Below, piece after piece: positions 17,201-26,142 of a stretch of DNA of 59,760 bases. The DNA comes from Haloquadratum sp. (lineage in GTDB: Archaea; Halobacteriota; Halobacteria; Halobacteriales; Haloferacaceae). Below the pieces are notes generated by a model, which did no database searches, was not told the DNA's origin, and saw only the letters and a list, made by a program, of their open reading frames with translations. The stretch is taken from NCBI GenBank assembly GCA_028275165.1, contig JAQCNF010000167.1:1-59760 (forward strand). Direction: 5' to 3'. Both the position numbers and the translations under genes were made by a program. How positions within the stretch are numbered: position 1 is the first letter of the stretch; each line of letters begins with the position of its first letter.

Positions 17201-18013
17201 TCAGGGTGAAGATGCAACAGAGTCGCTAAATTGTCCAGAATCAAAAGGGACTGCCGTTCGTCGATAGTGCTCGTGTGTTTCAACTGCCCACTGATACACA
17301 TTGTCGTCTTGGCTCTCAAGTGAGGCTTGCACAACCCCGTGCTTATCACGAAGGAGTAGAATAACTGTCTTATCTGCAATCGTTGCCGCAAGTGGGACAC
17401 CATCAGTGCGGACACGAAGATTGGCGTCTTCAGCAGCAGCAAGGGTCTGCAGTCGCTCCCATAGCGTGTTATTTTCAGCGATGGCTGTAACTGCTGAAGC
17501 AGAGAGCACTCCTTCAAACGTCTGTGCACCGCGCTGTACTTCTTCGGCAACGACAGCTATACTCTTTTCATTAAATGCATGAGAAAACACGCGGAGGTGT
17601 GCTGCAGTACCCATCAGCTCAAGGACTTCTTGTAGTGGTGCGGTGGGTCGAGTCTGGGTAGGAACAGTAATTTTGGCATCGGCTAAGCATTCAAGATCAA
17701 AGTCCATTGCATGCGTTGGGAGGTAGTCAATAATTTCGCGAAGCTTTGTTTCTGTTTCGAGAGTTTGAAGCAAATGTGTCACACTTTCAGCAACTAATCG
17801 CCCTGTCGCCGTCGCGACATACTTGGATCCGTCATATCGGATCCATGACCGATCAGTGAAGTCTTCGATGACGCGGCCAAGGGTTGCCTGTGATGCTCCC
17901 GTTACTTCGCCGAGTTCCCCACGCGTGTAACGATCCTCGGCCAGGTGTTGTAATACAGCGACACGGTTCTCTGATCTGGCAAGGAACTCGATTTCAGTGA
18001 GTGCATCGTCCAT
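17201..18013 (-). CDS. HTH transcriptional regulator (FilR1-type middle domain)
   Basis: A 270-residue regulator. The N-terminal 80 residues form a winged helix: LARSENRVAVLQHLAED, RGELGEVTGASQATLGRVIEDFTDRSWIRYDGSKYVATATGRLVAE. The remainder matches the FilR1-like middle domain widespread in haloarchaeal regulators, with the LRVFSHAFNEKS and LRVRTDGVPLAATIADKTVILLLRDKHGVVQASLESQD segments. It probably senses a small ligand through that domain. It is divergently arranged with the EamA exporter gene (183 bases between starts), which is its most likely target. The chosen start MDDALTEIEFLARS is the usual one for the family. Confidence 0.85.
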   Translation of the reverse strand: MDDALTEIEFLARSENRVAVLQHLAEDRYTRGELGEVTGASQATLGRVIEDFTDRSWIRYDGSKYVATATGRLVAESVTHLLQTLETETKLREIIDYLPTHAMDFDLECLADAKITVPTQTRPTAPLQEVLELMGTAAHLRVFSHAFNEKSIAVVAEEVQRGAQTFEGVLSASAVTAIAENNTLWERLQTLAAAEDANLRVRTDGVPLAATIADKTVILLLRDKHGVVQASLESQDDNVYQWAVETHEHYRRTAVPFDSGQFSDSVASSP

Positions 18014-18196
18014 ATGGTATCAATCATATCACAGGACATACGCTCTTCGCCATCTGAAATTATTTCAAGCTGTGCAATATTGTGCCTGGTGCACATAGGC
18101 AAGGTATGCAATTTTTCATCATTTTACTTAGATATGTGTAGTGCCTATCAACGATGTGGACGGAAACAAGATACAGCAACCAACGGGAAGGACTCA

Positions 18197-19162
18197 ATGA
18201 GTATCCGACGAACGGCCGCACTGTTCGGTGTCTCAGCGATCTTGTTTGGTGGGACGTTTGTCGGTGCTAAGGCCGGGTTACCGTACTTTCCTCCGCTGTT
18301 GTTTGTAGCAATCCGGTTTGATATCGGCGCAGTTGTATTGGCTAGCTACGCTGTTCACCAGTTATCGCCTGCCGACCTGCGTCCACGAACGACTGACGAT
18401 ATATTGGCTATTCTATCGACTGGTATCGTTGTAATTGGAATGACAAATGCGCTGATCTTCGTTGGTCAGCAATATATCACGAGTGGCGTTGCAGCCATCA
18501 TGATGAGTCTAAATCCAATCTTAACACCAGTATTCGCTGCTTTCCTGCTGCATGAAGAGCGACTCTCTACGAGAGGTATCCTGGGATTAATTCTGGGGTT
18601 GGTCGGTGTTGCTTTCGTTGCCAATCCAGACCCGAGCAATCTCATAGGGAGTATTGGTTTGCCTATTCTTTTCGCAGCTGCTGTCACAGGAGCGATAGGG
18701 GCAGTGGGAATCCGGTGGACAAACCCCACACTATCAAGTACCGCACGAACAGCATGGGGAGTCCCGCTCGCGGCACTCTTCACTCATGGACTGAGCGTGT
18801 TAGCTGGTGAATCAGCTGCAGCGATATCGCTCACTCCAATCGCTGTTTTATCGCTTGCCTATGTCGGAGTTGGGTCTGGGGCAGTCGCATATCTCACGTA
18901 TTTTGACCTTATCGATACAGTCGGAGCAACCCGAGCGAATCTGTTGTTTTATCTCACACCAGTCGTTTCAACGCTCGGTGGATGGCTTCTGTTAGGCGAG
19001 ACGATCTCGCTGGTCACTATCGGTGGATTTATGATTATTTTCATTGGCTTTGTCTTGCTCGGAAGCGGTTCAATCGCTGTCGTCGTTTCGAAACGACTCC
19101 CAAGGACATGGAAGCAGTGGACAAAGGCCCGAATGTGGGTGGACGGGTCGATAAAGCGGTAA
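18197..19162 (+). CDS. EamA/DMT-family permease
   Basis: A 321-residue membrane protein with ten hydrophobic segments arranged as two EamA repeats. The first repeat begins AALFGVSAILFGGTFVGAKAGLPYFPPLLFVAIRF; the second contains LAYVGVGSGAVAYLTYFDLIDTVGATRANLLFYLTPVVSTLGGWLLLGE, a classic EamA ending. Family members export amino acids, nucleobases, drugs or other metabolites; the substrate is unknown. The frame is open from 18014, but the true start is the ATG at 18197 (MSIRRTAALFG), where similarity to the family begins. The C-terminal 25 residues are basic. An IS6-type element sits 8 bases downstream of the stop, so the gene escaped damage. Confidence 0.88.
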   Translation: MSIRRTAALFGVSAILFGGTFVGAKAGLPYFPPLLFVAIRFDIGAVVLASYAVHQLSPADLRPRTTDDILAILSTGIVVIGMTNALIFVGQQYITSGVAAIMMSLNPILTPVFAAFLLHEERLSTRGILGLILGLVGVAFVANPDPSNLIGSIGLPILFAAAVTGAIGAVGIRWTNPTLSSTARTAWGVPLAALFTHGLSVLAGESAAAISLTPIAVLSLAYVGVGSGAVAYLTYFDLIDTVGATRANLLFYLTPVVSTLGGWLLLGETISLVTIGGFMIIFIGFVLLGSGSIAVVVSKRLPRTWKQWTKARMWVDGSIKR

Positions 19163-19170
19163 GAAACTTC

Positions 19171-19883
19171 AGATCATCGGTCGTGTTTAGCTTGGAGCAT
19201 TGTGCTGGCGAGCGAAGCTCTGGAGCCACTTTTCAGCGGTCTCCAGTTCAGCGTGACTAACATCGGTTGAAAATGAAGAGGTTCGTCGTTTTAGCTCTCG
19301 GAATATACGTTCGGCAGCATTCCGATTTCCGTGGCGTTCTGTCTGAAATCGGAGCCCGGCTCGTTGGAGTGCGGTTCGGAGGTGTTTGGCCCTATCAACC
19401 AGAAACACGGCGGTTTCGACATCGTGTTTCTGCCGCAGTTCGTTGAGAAAGATCTCGGTAAGAGCGGTTGTTGTGGTCGAAAACAGCCGCAAATGGAGAA
19501 TATTGTTTGTCTGTGGATTTGCAGCAGTGGACAGCCAGAATTGCTGGTCGTTGATACGAATCACCGTTTCGTTGACCGCAATTTGATTCAGAGCTTTGCC
19601 GCTGACTGGCTGTAGATCTGTGTTCTGGACCCAATCGTGGACTGCTTTTCGAGAGCGTTGGACACCCAACCTCTCAAGAACGGAGATGGTATTCGAAAGT
19701 GAAAGACCAGCCAAATGCATCTGAATACCGAGCTTCATCGCTGGCTCGGGTGTCCGTTCACGCTCCACAAAATCCAAATCAATCCACCCGTTATCACCGC
19801 TGAGGCGTGTGATTTCTGGCATACACCACCACAAAATCACCACGCCTCATTTTTCACGCTTAACTAAACACGACCAGATCATC
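19171..19883. mobile_element. IS6-family insertion with perfect 8-bp target duplication
   Basis: The element runs 19179-19875 (697 bp). Its terminal inverted repeats are GGTCGTGTTTAG (19179-19190) and CTAAACACGACC (19864-19875), a perfect 12-bp match. The flanking direct repeat AGATCATC occurs at 19171-19178 and 19876-19883, the 8-bp duplication normal for IS6-family elements. An undamaged duplication points to a fairly recent insertion. Confidence 0.93.
19187..19822 (-). CDS. IS6-family transposase, first catalytic Asp replaced by Asn
   Basis: A 211-residue DDE transposase of the haloarchaeal IS6 type: MHLAGLSLSNTISVLERLGVQRSRKAVHDWV is the helix-turn-helix, followed by the catalytic core. 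The usual V-D-E-T around the first catalytic aspartate reads VNETVI (N84), while the second (FLVDRAKHL) and the glutamate (AERIFRELKRRT) are present. The loss of the first metal ligand should make it inactive, though the element could move if helped by a relative. The C-terminus lies within the terminal repeat of the element. The start at 19822 (MPEITRLSG) is preferred over the longer frame from 19843. Confidence 0.85.
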   Translation of the reverse strand: MPEITRLSGDNGWIDLDFVERERTPEPAMKLGIQMHLAGLSLSNTISVLERLGVQRSRKAVHDWVQNTDLQPVSGKALNQIAVNETVIRINDQQFWLSTAANPQTNNILHLRLFSTTTTALTEIFLNELRQKHDVETAVFLVDRAKHLRTALQRAGLRFQTERHGNRNAAERIFRELKRRTSSFSTDVSHAELETAEKWLQSFARQHNAPS

Positions 19884-20617
19884 AGGGCTGTAATTCAAAT
19901 GGACAGGGTATTTTGTAGTTGCGTCCATCTGTTTGGAAGTTCGGATCCCATACACATTCACCGCATTCAGTTGTTGCTAACACGGGTTTCTCTGTGAAGC
20001 AAGCGTTGATTCAGATCGGAAGCATTCCTCAGCGCCCACAGTAATCTAAAGAAAACAGCGAGAGTTTCACATGTCACCTGACCCGTGGGTGAATCGTGTG
20101 TGTTTCCTTCACAATTTATGCTTTTGATGCAATCTAAAACCATCTTTCCGGCGACGGAAGCCACGCGCCTCGCAAAATCCACGCACTGAAACAAGCTAAA
20201 ACGTGGTGAGTCTGGCTGTGTCGGGCCTTGGTGAAGCTACTTTCACGGACAGAACGCGGGTATAATCGCTTCGACACGAATCTCACGGCAAGCGCGGAGA
20301 GAATCCGAGACCATTCGGTTGCGTCGGCAGTGTGGGACAGGACACGGACGCCACGGGTTATCCGACCCACGCTTTACAAACACGCGAGCGCCGGGTGGGC
20401 TCCTTGTAGGAGCAGTCAGGTGTAGAGCATGTCTGCGGGCAGAGAATTCAATTTCCAAGGAGTACCAGGTTCACAGTAAGAGGCACACCAAGAGCAGTCT
20501 ATCTTAGGACTCCCATATCATGAACGCGCTCTCCAGCTCAGATCGTCACGAGGGGTTTGTCAAGATGTGTTGTCTGTCCATTCAATTGTTTTGATGAAGA
20601 TGCTGTAATCAGTGCAA
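19884..20617. other. Long intergenic region, no gene assigned
   Basis: Over 700 bases without a supported gene. Bases 20220-20450 are GC-richer and in one frame read GQDTDATGYPTHALQTRE, which might be the wreck of a transferred gene, but I cannot place it in a family. The rest is AT-rich and featureless. Confidence 0.35.
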
Positions 20618-22021
20618 CTATCTGTGAAGCTCCTCGGTAGCCGCTCGAAAGAGTCCATCTAAGATTTCAGGTGTAGTTGGATGATATGCTCGGTCTGGAA
20701 CCGATTCGACATCAAGCCCCATCTCAACCGCAATCTGCATTGTTTTCGCCATGACATCAGCATGATAGTGTAATCCTTGCCATCCAAGTATTGTCCCATC
20801 AGTCCCAACGACGAGTCGACCAAGCCCAGCAGGAACATTTTTTGACTTGAACACACCGTCGCTTGCTGCTTGCCGTGTCACAGAAATGTGCTCAATACCG
20901 GCTTTTTGCGCGGACTCAACAGAGTGGCCTACGCGCGCAAACGGCAAGACACCCAGTCCAGTAAAGGCAACGTGGTGATGTGTGTTCTCATAGGCTTCGA
21001 GCGGCTCTCCAGCGACGTGCGAGCGAATATTCGAAGCTGCGATTGCGCCGTGCTCTTTGGCGACATGGAGAACCGGTTCATGCCCATTCGCATCGCCAAC
21101 GACGAAAACGTGCTCATTTTCACGGGATTGCATCGTTGATTCAACCCAGCCCTGTTGCGGTACGAGGCCGGCACTATCGATATTGAGCGTGTCAACTGCC
21201 GGTCGTCGGCCAGTAAAACCAAACAGTTGGTCAGCCTCAATGACTCGCGTATTTCCTGACTTCTCGACTGTCATTCGAACTCCGCCGTCAGCCGTCGCTT
21301 CGATTTCTTTTTCATCTGTTTGTGTAAGAATCGTGACGTCAAATGCATCCCGGTAATGCTCCATAAGTGCTGATCCAAATGGAGGATCAGCTTCATCTAT
21401 TGGCCGGCTATCGTGCTCAATGACTGTCAGATTCATCTCCCCAGCCTCTGCGAGATAAGGGACGAGTTCCATACCCACGTAGCCAAAGCCCATTACAATC
21501 CCACTATCTTCAAACTCCGACATGTCAAGAACGTCAGCGCTCGTTAGCATCGAAACTTCGTCAATACCGGGGAGCGACGGTTCATTGACTGTCGACCCTG
21601 TGGCGATGATGACATAATCTGGTTCGATGACCTGCTCACCGACAGACAGCATTCGTTCATCGATGAACTGCGCTGTGTCATGAATGAAGTTAACATCTTC
21701 ATGCTCAGTCAACTGTTCAACTGCGGCCCGACGATGAGCGGCGAAATTCGAGGTGTGCTCATTTTTTGTCTCGACGACCGTCTCAAGATCAACTGTCGGT
21801 GCAGGTTCATTCACCCGGTCGTCGTGTCGAGCAGCAAATCGGTGCTCTGCTGCCGAAAGCACCTCTTTGGATGGCATGCATCCGCGGAGGATACAGAGTC
21901 CACCGCCAGGTTCGCCATCATCGATGAGAGTCAACTTGATATCCGATTCAGGAGCAAGTCGCTGTGCGGCAGCAACGCCAGCACTCCCATATGCGCCGAC
22001 GATGGCGATATGAATTGACAT
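20618..22021 (-). CDS. FAD-dependent pyridine-nucleotide disulfide oxidoreductase (dihydrolipoamide dehydrogenase-like)
   Basis: A 467-residue class I flavoprotein. The N-terminal FAD site is IAIVGAYGSAG, and the redox-active pair is C43-x4-C48 in GLCILRGCMPSKEV, as in dihydrolipoamide dehydrogenase and mercuric reductase. The NAD(P) site GFGYVGMELVPYLAEAG lies near residue 180, the second FAD segment is VFVVGDANG near residue 310, and a C-terminal dimerisation domain ends AYHPTTPEILDGLFRA. The C-terminal H-P-T-x-x-E supplies the catalytic His/Glu pair. Without lipoyl-enzyme genes nearby the substrate is unclear; it may be a stand-alone disulfide reductase. Divergent from the aldehyde dehydrogenase at 22206. 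Confidence 0.88.
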   Translation of the reverse strand: MSIHIAIVGAYGSAGVAAAQRLAPESDIKLTLIDDGEPGGGLCILRGCMPSKEVLSAAEHRFAARHDDRVNEPAPTVDLETVVETKNEHTSNFAAHRRAAVEQLTEHEDVNFIHDTAQFIDERMLSVGEQVIEPDYVIIATGSTVNEPSLPGIDEVSMLTSADVLDMSEFEDSGIVMGFGYVGMELVPYLAEAGEMNLTVIEHDSRPIDEADPPFGSALMEHYRDAFDVTILTQTDEKEIEATADGGVRMTVEKSGNTRVIEADQLFGFTGRRPAVDTLNIDSAGLVPQQGWVESTMQSRENEHVFVVGDANGHEPVLHVAKEHGAIAASNIRSHVAGEPLEAYENTHHHVAFTGLGVLPFARVGHSVESAQKAGIEHISVTRQAASDGVFKSKNVPAGLGRLVVGTDGTILGWQGLHYHADVMAKTMQIAVEMGLDVESVPDRAYHPTTPEILDGLFRAATEELHR

Positions 22022-22205
22022 GGTTATACTATGATTGGTACGGTGTTAATCATTCGGTAGATGTGTTCGTCGGCCTCACATGCGGAGTCTTATGATCAAA
22101 CTGAGTCTCAGTGTGAGCGAAATACACGACAGATAATCCACCTCATCTGAGTCACCTATACACCTTCCGAACCCTCTTACCATTGCCTCTACTGTTTTTG
22201 TATGA

Positions 22206-23648
22206 ATGTCTGATTCCAGTTTACAACGATCCGAGCAATTATACATCAATGGTCAATGGCACAATGGTGTTGATACACTCGTTGTCCGTGATCTTGCTGA
22301 AGATGGGAGTGTTGCCAGTGTCGCAGCCGCAAGTGCTGAACAGGCCAACGAGGCATTAGCGGCAGCGACTGACGCTCAGCGTGCGCTCCAACAGACGACA
22401 CCCGTTGAGCGTGCTGAGTGGTTAGAGGCAATTGCTGATGAGCTTGAATCGCGGGCTGACGAGTTTACTGACTTGATTGTTCGCGAGGCAGGTAAGCCTA
22501 TTTCGTCCGCTGCAGGTGCGCCATCAACCTCAGCGCGGCGATTCCGAATTGCAGCTGCTGAAGCTCGCGATCTCGCCCATAACTATGGGGAGTATCGTGA
22601 AGGCTCAACACCTGGCCATGAGGGCTGGACTGCGATTGTGAAGCCTGAGCCAATCGGGACTGTTCTGTGTATTGCTCCATACAACTATCCACTACAGACG
22701 ACTGTACTACAGATTGCACCAGCACTTGCGGCAGGTAATAGTATTGTACTTAAGCCCTCAAGCAAGACACCAACAACAGCAGCACTCCTTACTGATGTGA
22801 TCGCTTCGGCGGTTGACCTCCCTGAGGGAACTCTCAATTTTGTCCCTGGCCGGAGTCGAGAGATTGGAGATGCCTTGGCTGGTGACAGCCGGATTGATAC
22901 AATTGCGATGACTGGTTCCTCTGGGGCAGGAGAGCATGTCGCTCAAGAGTCAGGAATGGTCAATCTGGTGATGGAACTCGGTGGGAACGCACCAGCAGTT
23001 ATTTTTCCGGATGCGAATCTCTCGGATGCAGCAGGAGCCTGTACTGCCGGTTCGCTCAAGTTTGGCGGACAACGTTGCTCTGCTGTCTCTCGAGTGTTAG
23101 CTCATGAGTCCGTTCATGACGACATTGTCAATCAGATCGAAGAAACCGTGCGGTCGTGGGTTGTTGGCGATCTTTTTGACGAATCGACCGATTTTGGTCC
23201 GCTTATCGACGAGGACCACGCGAGGCAAGTAGAAACGCTAGTTGATAATTCGGTTAATGCAGGAGCAAACGTGGTTACCGGTGGCGAGCGTGACGGCGCA
23301 TTCTATCAGCCAACAGTTCTATCAGACGTTCCACACGATGCCGATATACTGTATCAAGAGCAGTTCGGCCCTGTTGCTGCAGTCACTTCCTTCAGCGATG
23401 AGGATGAGGCTATTACGCTAGCAAATGCTGGTAACCTCGCGCTTGATGCTTCAGTGTTTACCACGAATCATAATCGTGCGATGCGAGTTGCTGACCAGAT
23501 TGATGCTGGCAGTGTCCGTATAAATGGTGCACCCTCACATGGATTAGGCGATATTCCCTTCGGTGGGAATGATGGCTCAGGAATCAATCGCGAGGGAATC
23601 CACGCAGCAATTGAGCAGATGATTCGAAAGAAGTCAATCGTTCTTTGA
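22206..23648 (+). CDS. Aldehyde dehydrogenase, GAPN-like
   Basis: A 480-residue NAD(P)-dependent aldehyde dehydrogenase. Catalytic residues are N160 (IAPYNYPLQ), K183 (VLKPSS), E257 (MELGGNAP) and the nucleophile C291 (FGGQRCSAVSRV). The C-terminal end GLGDIPFGGNDGSGINREGIHAAIEQMIRKKSIVL resembles non-phosphorylating glyceraldehyde-3-phosphate dehydrogenases (GAPN) and lactaldehyde dehydrogenases, so it may oxidise glyceraldehyde-3-phosphate or a small hydroxyaldehyde; sequence alone does not decide. It has its own promoter region, divergent from the flavoprotein gene, and precedes a sugar-type ABC operon by 194 bases. Confidence 0.88.
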   Translation: MSDSSLQRSEQLYINGQWHNGVDTLVVRDLAEDGSVASVAAASAEQANEALAAATDAQRALQQTTPVERAEWLEAIADELESRADEFTDLIVREAGKPISSAAGAPSTSARRFRIAAAEARDLAHNYGEYREGSTPGHEGWTAIVKPEPIGTVLCIAPYNYPLQTTVLQIAPALAAGNSIVLKPSSKTPTTAALLTDVIASAVDLPEGTLNFVPGRSREIGDALAGDSRIDTIAMTGSSGAGEHVAQESGMVNLVMELGGNAPAVIFPDANLSDAAGACTAGSLKFGGQRCSAVSRVLAHESVHDDIVNQIEETVRSWVVGDLFDESTDFGPLIDEDHARQVETLVDNSVNAGANVVTGGERDGAFYQPTVLSDVPHDADILYQEQFGPVAAVTSFSDEDEAITLANAGNLALDASVFTTNHNRAMRVADQIDAGSVRINGAPSHGLGDIPFGGNDGSGINREGIHAAIEQMIRKKSIVL

Positions 23649-23842
23649 ATGAGTATGGCAGATACACAGCATAGACTACCCCAGCTTGACTGTCGGAGAC
23701 GGTCTCCTTGAGAGTCGAACTGGTTTCCAGTGCCTCGGGTTGTCAGTTGTCTGACCCAGCCACAGTGTAAGAAACTCATTAGCCCCGATAAGACATGACA
23801 GCCGGATATCCAGGAATATATACCCATATATAACAAAAATAT

Positions 23843-25255
23843 ATGGATATAAATAATGTCAGTGACGACACTCAGATGATGTCAACTGATTCTCCGGGGT
23901 CTGCTGAGAAAGTTTCCAGACGATCACTTCTACAGACAACTGCCGCGGGCACGCTTGCAGGGATCACTGGTTTGGCCGGATGTCAGGGCGGGACCGGTGG
24001 TAGTCAATCAAATGTCGAACCAATTAGCCAGGATAGTCTCACGATCTGGCATGCGATGGGAGGGAGTAACGGAGAGACACTACAGGCACTCGCTGACCAA
24101 TTCCAGTCTGAAACCGGCATCAGTGTGAATCTTGTTTTCCAGGATTCATACGAAGGTGTTCTAACAAAAACACTCGGTGCTTTAGAATCTGGATCGGTGC
24201 CCGACCTGGCACAGATTGACAGTTTATTTGCTCAGCAAGTGCTGAATACCGGCGCAGTTGAGCCAGTTGAGGAGCTCTTAAGTGACGACTTCCCGGCCGA
24301 TGACTTCTTGCCCAACGTCACGTCTTTCTTTACGCTTGATGGGACGCTCCAGTCAATGCCATTTAATAATTCCAACTGTATCATGTACTATAATAAATCC
24401 GCCTTCGAAGCGGCTGGGTTAGACCCAGAGAGCCCTCCAGAAACCATATCAGAGGTCCGCCAGTATTCGGAAACACTGGTAGATGAAGGTGTAACAGACT
24501 TTGGAATCACGTGGCCGAACCACGTTTGGTTTGTTGAAACCTGGTTTTCGAATGACGGGCAATTTTTAGTTGATGCCGAGAACGGTCACGATGGGTCAGC
24601 CTCAACATTGACCGTTGATAACGATACGGCTCGGAAATTATACGAGTGGTGGCGAGGGATGGCCCAAGATGGACTTTACTCCAACCCAGGGATTGAAGCT
24701 TGGGGAGAAGCCAGTACGACATTCCTCACTGAGAACGCGGCTATGTTGCTGACTTCAACTGCAAGTGTGACGAGCACTCGAACACAAGCAACAGAAAACG
24801 GATTTGAGGTAGATACTGCGTTTTATCCAACAGTTGATGGCGACCGCGTCGGTCCAGTAATTGGTGGTGCATCTTGGTTTGCATCCGCTGGACTCTCTGA
24901 TGAGCGACGAGGCCAGATTGGACAGTTCCTTGAATTCATGGGCTCAACCGAAGCACAAATGCAGTGGCATAAGGGCACAGGATATTATCCAATTCGAGAG
25001 TCCGCTATCGGTCAACTTGAGAGCGAGGGATGGTTCGAGCAGAACCCAATGTACAGAACAGCATTCGATCAGCTAACACAGGCTGAACAGGATCCTGCGA
25101 CGAAACGAATGCTCGTTGGCCCAGCGCGTCAGATACAGACAACGATTCAAGACACATCAGTCGAGATCTTTGACGAAAACATAAGCATCGACCAAGGAAT
25201 CTCAAATATGAAATCCACAGCTGAAGAGGAGTTTGAGCGATACAGCAGTAATTAA
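23843..25255 (+). CDS. ABC transporter sugar-binding lipoprotein (Tat-exported)
   Basis: A 470-residue extracellular solute-binding protein of the carbohydrate (MalE/UgpB) type. The N-terminus carries the twin arginines R26-R27 (SRRSLLQ), a hydrophobic stretch, and lipobox LAGC (C47). The mature part begins with a Gly/Ser linker and the typical LTIWHAMGGSNGETLQALADQFQSETGISVNLVFQDSY, then a NNSNCIMYYNKSAFEAAGLDPESPPET segment found in sugar binders. It is the first gene of a four-gene operon with two permeases and an ATPase. AT-rich TATA-like sequence (TATATAACAAAAATATAT) lies immediately upstream. Ligand could be a sugar or glycerol-3-phosphate. Start alternatives at 23876 or 23879 are possible. 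Confidence 0.9.
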   Translation: MDINNVSDDTQMMSTDSPGSAEKVSRRSLLQTTAAGTLAGITGLAGCQGGTGGSQSNVEPISQDSLTIWHAMGGSNGETLQALADQFQSETGISVNLVFQDSYEGVLTKTLGALESGSVPDLAQIDSLFAQQVLNTGAVEPVEELLSDDFPADDFLPNVTSFFTLDGTLQSMPFNNSNCIMYYNKSAFEAAGLDPESPPETISEVRQYSETLVDEGVTDFGITWPNHVWFVETWFSNDGQFLVDAENGHDGSASTLTVDNDTARKLYEWWRGMAQDGLYSNPGIEAWGEASTTFLTENAAMLLTSTASVTSTRTQATENGFEVDTAFYPTVDGDRVGPVIGGASWFASAGLSDERRGQIGQFLEFMGSTEAQMQWHKGTGYYPIRESAIGQLESEGWFEQNPMYRTAFDQLTQAEQDPATKRMLVGPARQIQTTIQDTSVEIFDENISIDQGISNMKSTAEEEFERYSSN

Positions 25256-25257
25256 TC

Positions 25258-26139
25258 ATGTCGTCACGTGAGATTTTCACCGACCGTGCGCAGGGGCTGG
25301 GACTGTTAGTTCCAACGATCATCGTCTCGATTATTTTCTTGTACTATCCCGCTGTGCGAGCCCTCGGGCTAAGTTTTTACCAAGCAACATTCGGTCGAAG
25401 TAGTTTTACTGGACTGAGTAACTATACCCGAATTATATCCTCAGGTGATTATCTTGGAAGTATTGTGGTTTCTGTTGGCTTTGCAGTCTGTGTTGTCCTT
25501 GGCGTTCTCGTAGTGGCATTGTACTTTACGTTTCTCATTCATGAGGTTGATTATGGAAAAAGTGTATATCTCATCGCCTCAATATGGCCGTATGCTCTCC
25601 CCCCAGCTGTTGCCGGGTTAGTGTTTTTATTTCTCTCGCATCCAACGATTGGTATCCTCACGTCATATATTGAGTCGATTGGAATTCAAGTCGATTGGTT
25701 TAGTGACGGAGGACAGGCATTTACTGTCGTTGTTGTTGCAGCAGTCTGGAAACAGATCGGATATAATATCATTTTCATGACCGCTGCGATGAACAACATC
25801 CCTGACTCGCTGACCGAAACAGCTCGTCTTGACGGTGTTGGCCGGATTAACAGGCTGTTGCGAGTGTACGTGCCGATGATGTCGCCAACCCTCGTGTTTT
25901 TAGTTGTTATCAATACAATATATGGGTTCTTCGGGACGTTCGCCATAATTGATACGATGACAATGGGTGGGCCGGCTGGAGCAACCAATATTCTCATTTA
26001 TGACCTGTATCAGACTGCGTTCCAGTCGTATGACTTTGGATTTGCCTCGGCAAAATCAGTCATTCTGTTTATAATTGTTGGGCTTCTCATGATTGTTCAG
26101 TTTAAGATTAGTGACCGGTATACATTCTATGGGACATAA
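25258..26139 (+). CDS. Sugar ABC transporter permease (UgpA/MalF type)
   Basis: A 293-residue membrane protein with six main hydrophobic segments. The cytoplasmic EAA loop reads ETARLDGVGRINRLLRVYVPMMSPTL, which couples to the ATPase. The protein opens with a short cytoplasmic tail and a helix LVPTIIVSIIFLYYPAVRALGLSFY, as in MalF/UgpA-type subunits. It starts 2 bases after the stop of the binding-protein gene, so translation is likely coupled. Works with the next gene as a heterodimeric channel. Confidence 0.92.
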   Translation: MSSREIFTDRAQGLGLLVPTIIVSIIFLYYPAVRALGLSFYQATFGRSSFTGLSNYTRIISSGDYLGSIVVSVGFAVCVVLGVLVVALYFTFLIHEVDYGKSVYLIASIWPYALPPAVAGLVFLFLSHPTIGILTSYIESIGIQVDWFSDGGQAFTVVVVAAVWKQIGYNIIFMTAAMNNIPDSLTETARLDGVGRINRLLRVYVPMMSPTLVFLVVINTIYGFFGTFAIIDTMTMGGPAGATNILIYDLYQTAFQSYDFGFASAKSVILFIIVGLLMIVQFKISDRYTFYGT

Positions 26140-26142
26140 CAG

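Noticed and set aside
18014-18196. Upstream extension of the EamA gene to 18014
   Set aside because: The first 61 residues lack EamA similarity and would overlap the regulator's promoter; the ATG at 18197 fits the family.
20243-20458. Possible small protein in the GC-richer intergenic at 20.2-20.45 kb
   Set aside because: Arg- and Pro-rich, no recognisable family and no start context; left as unassigned region.
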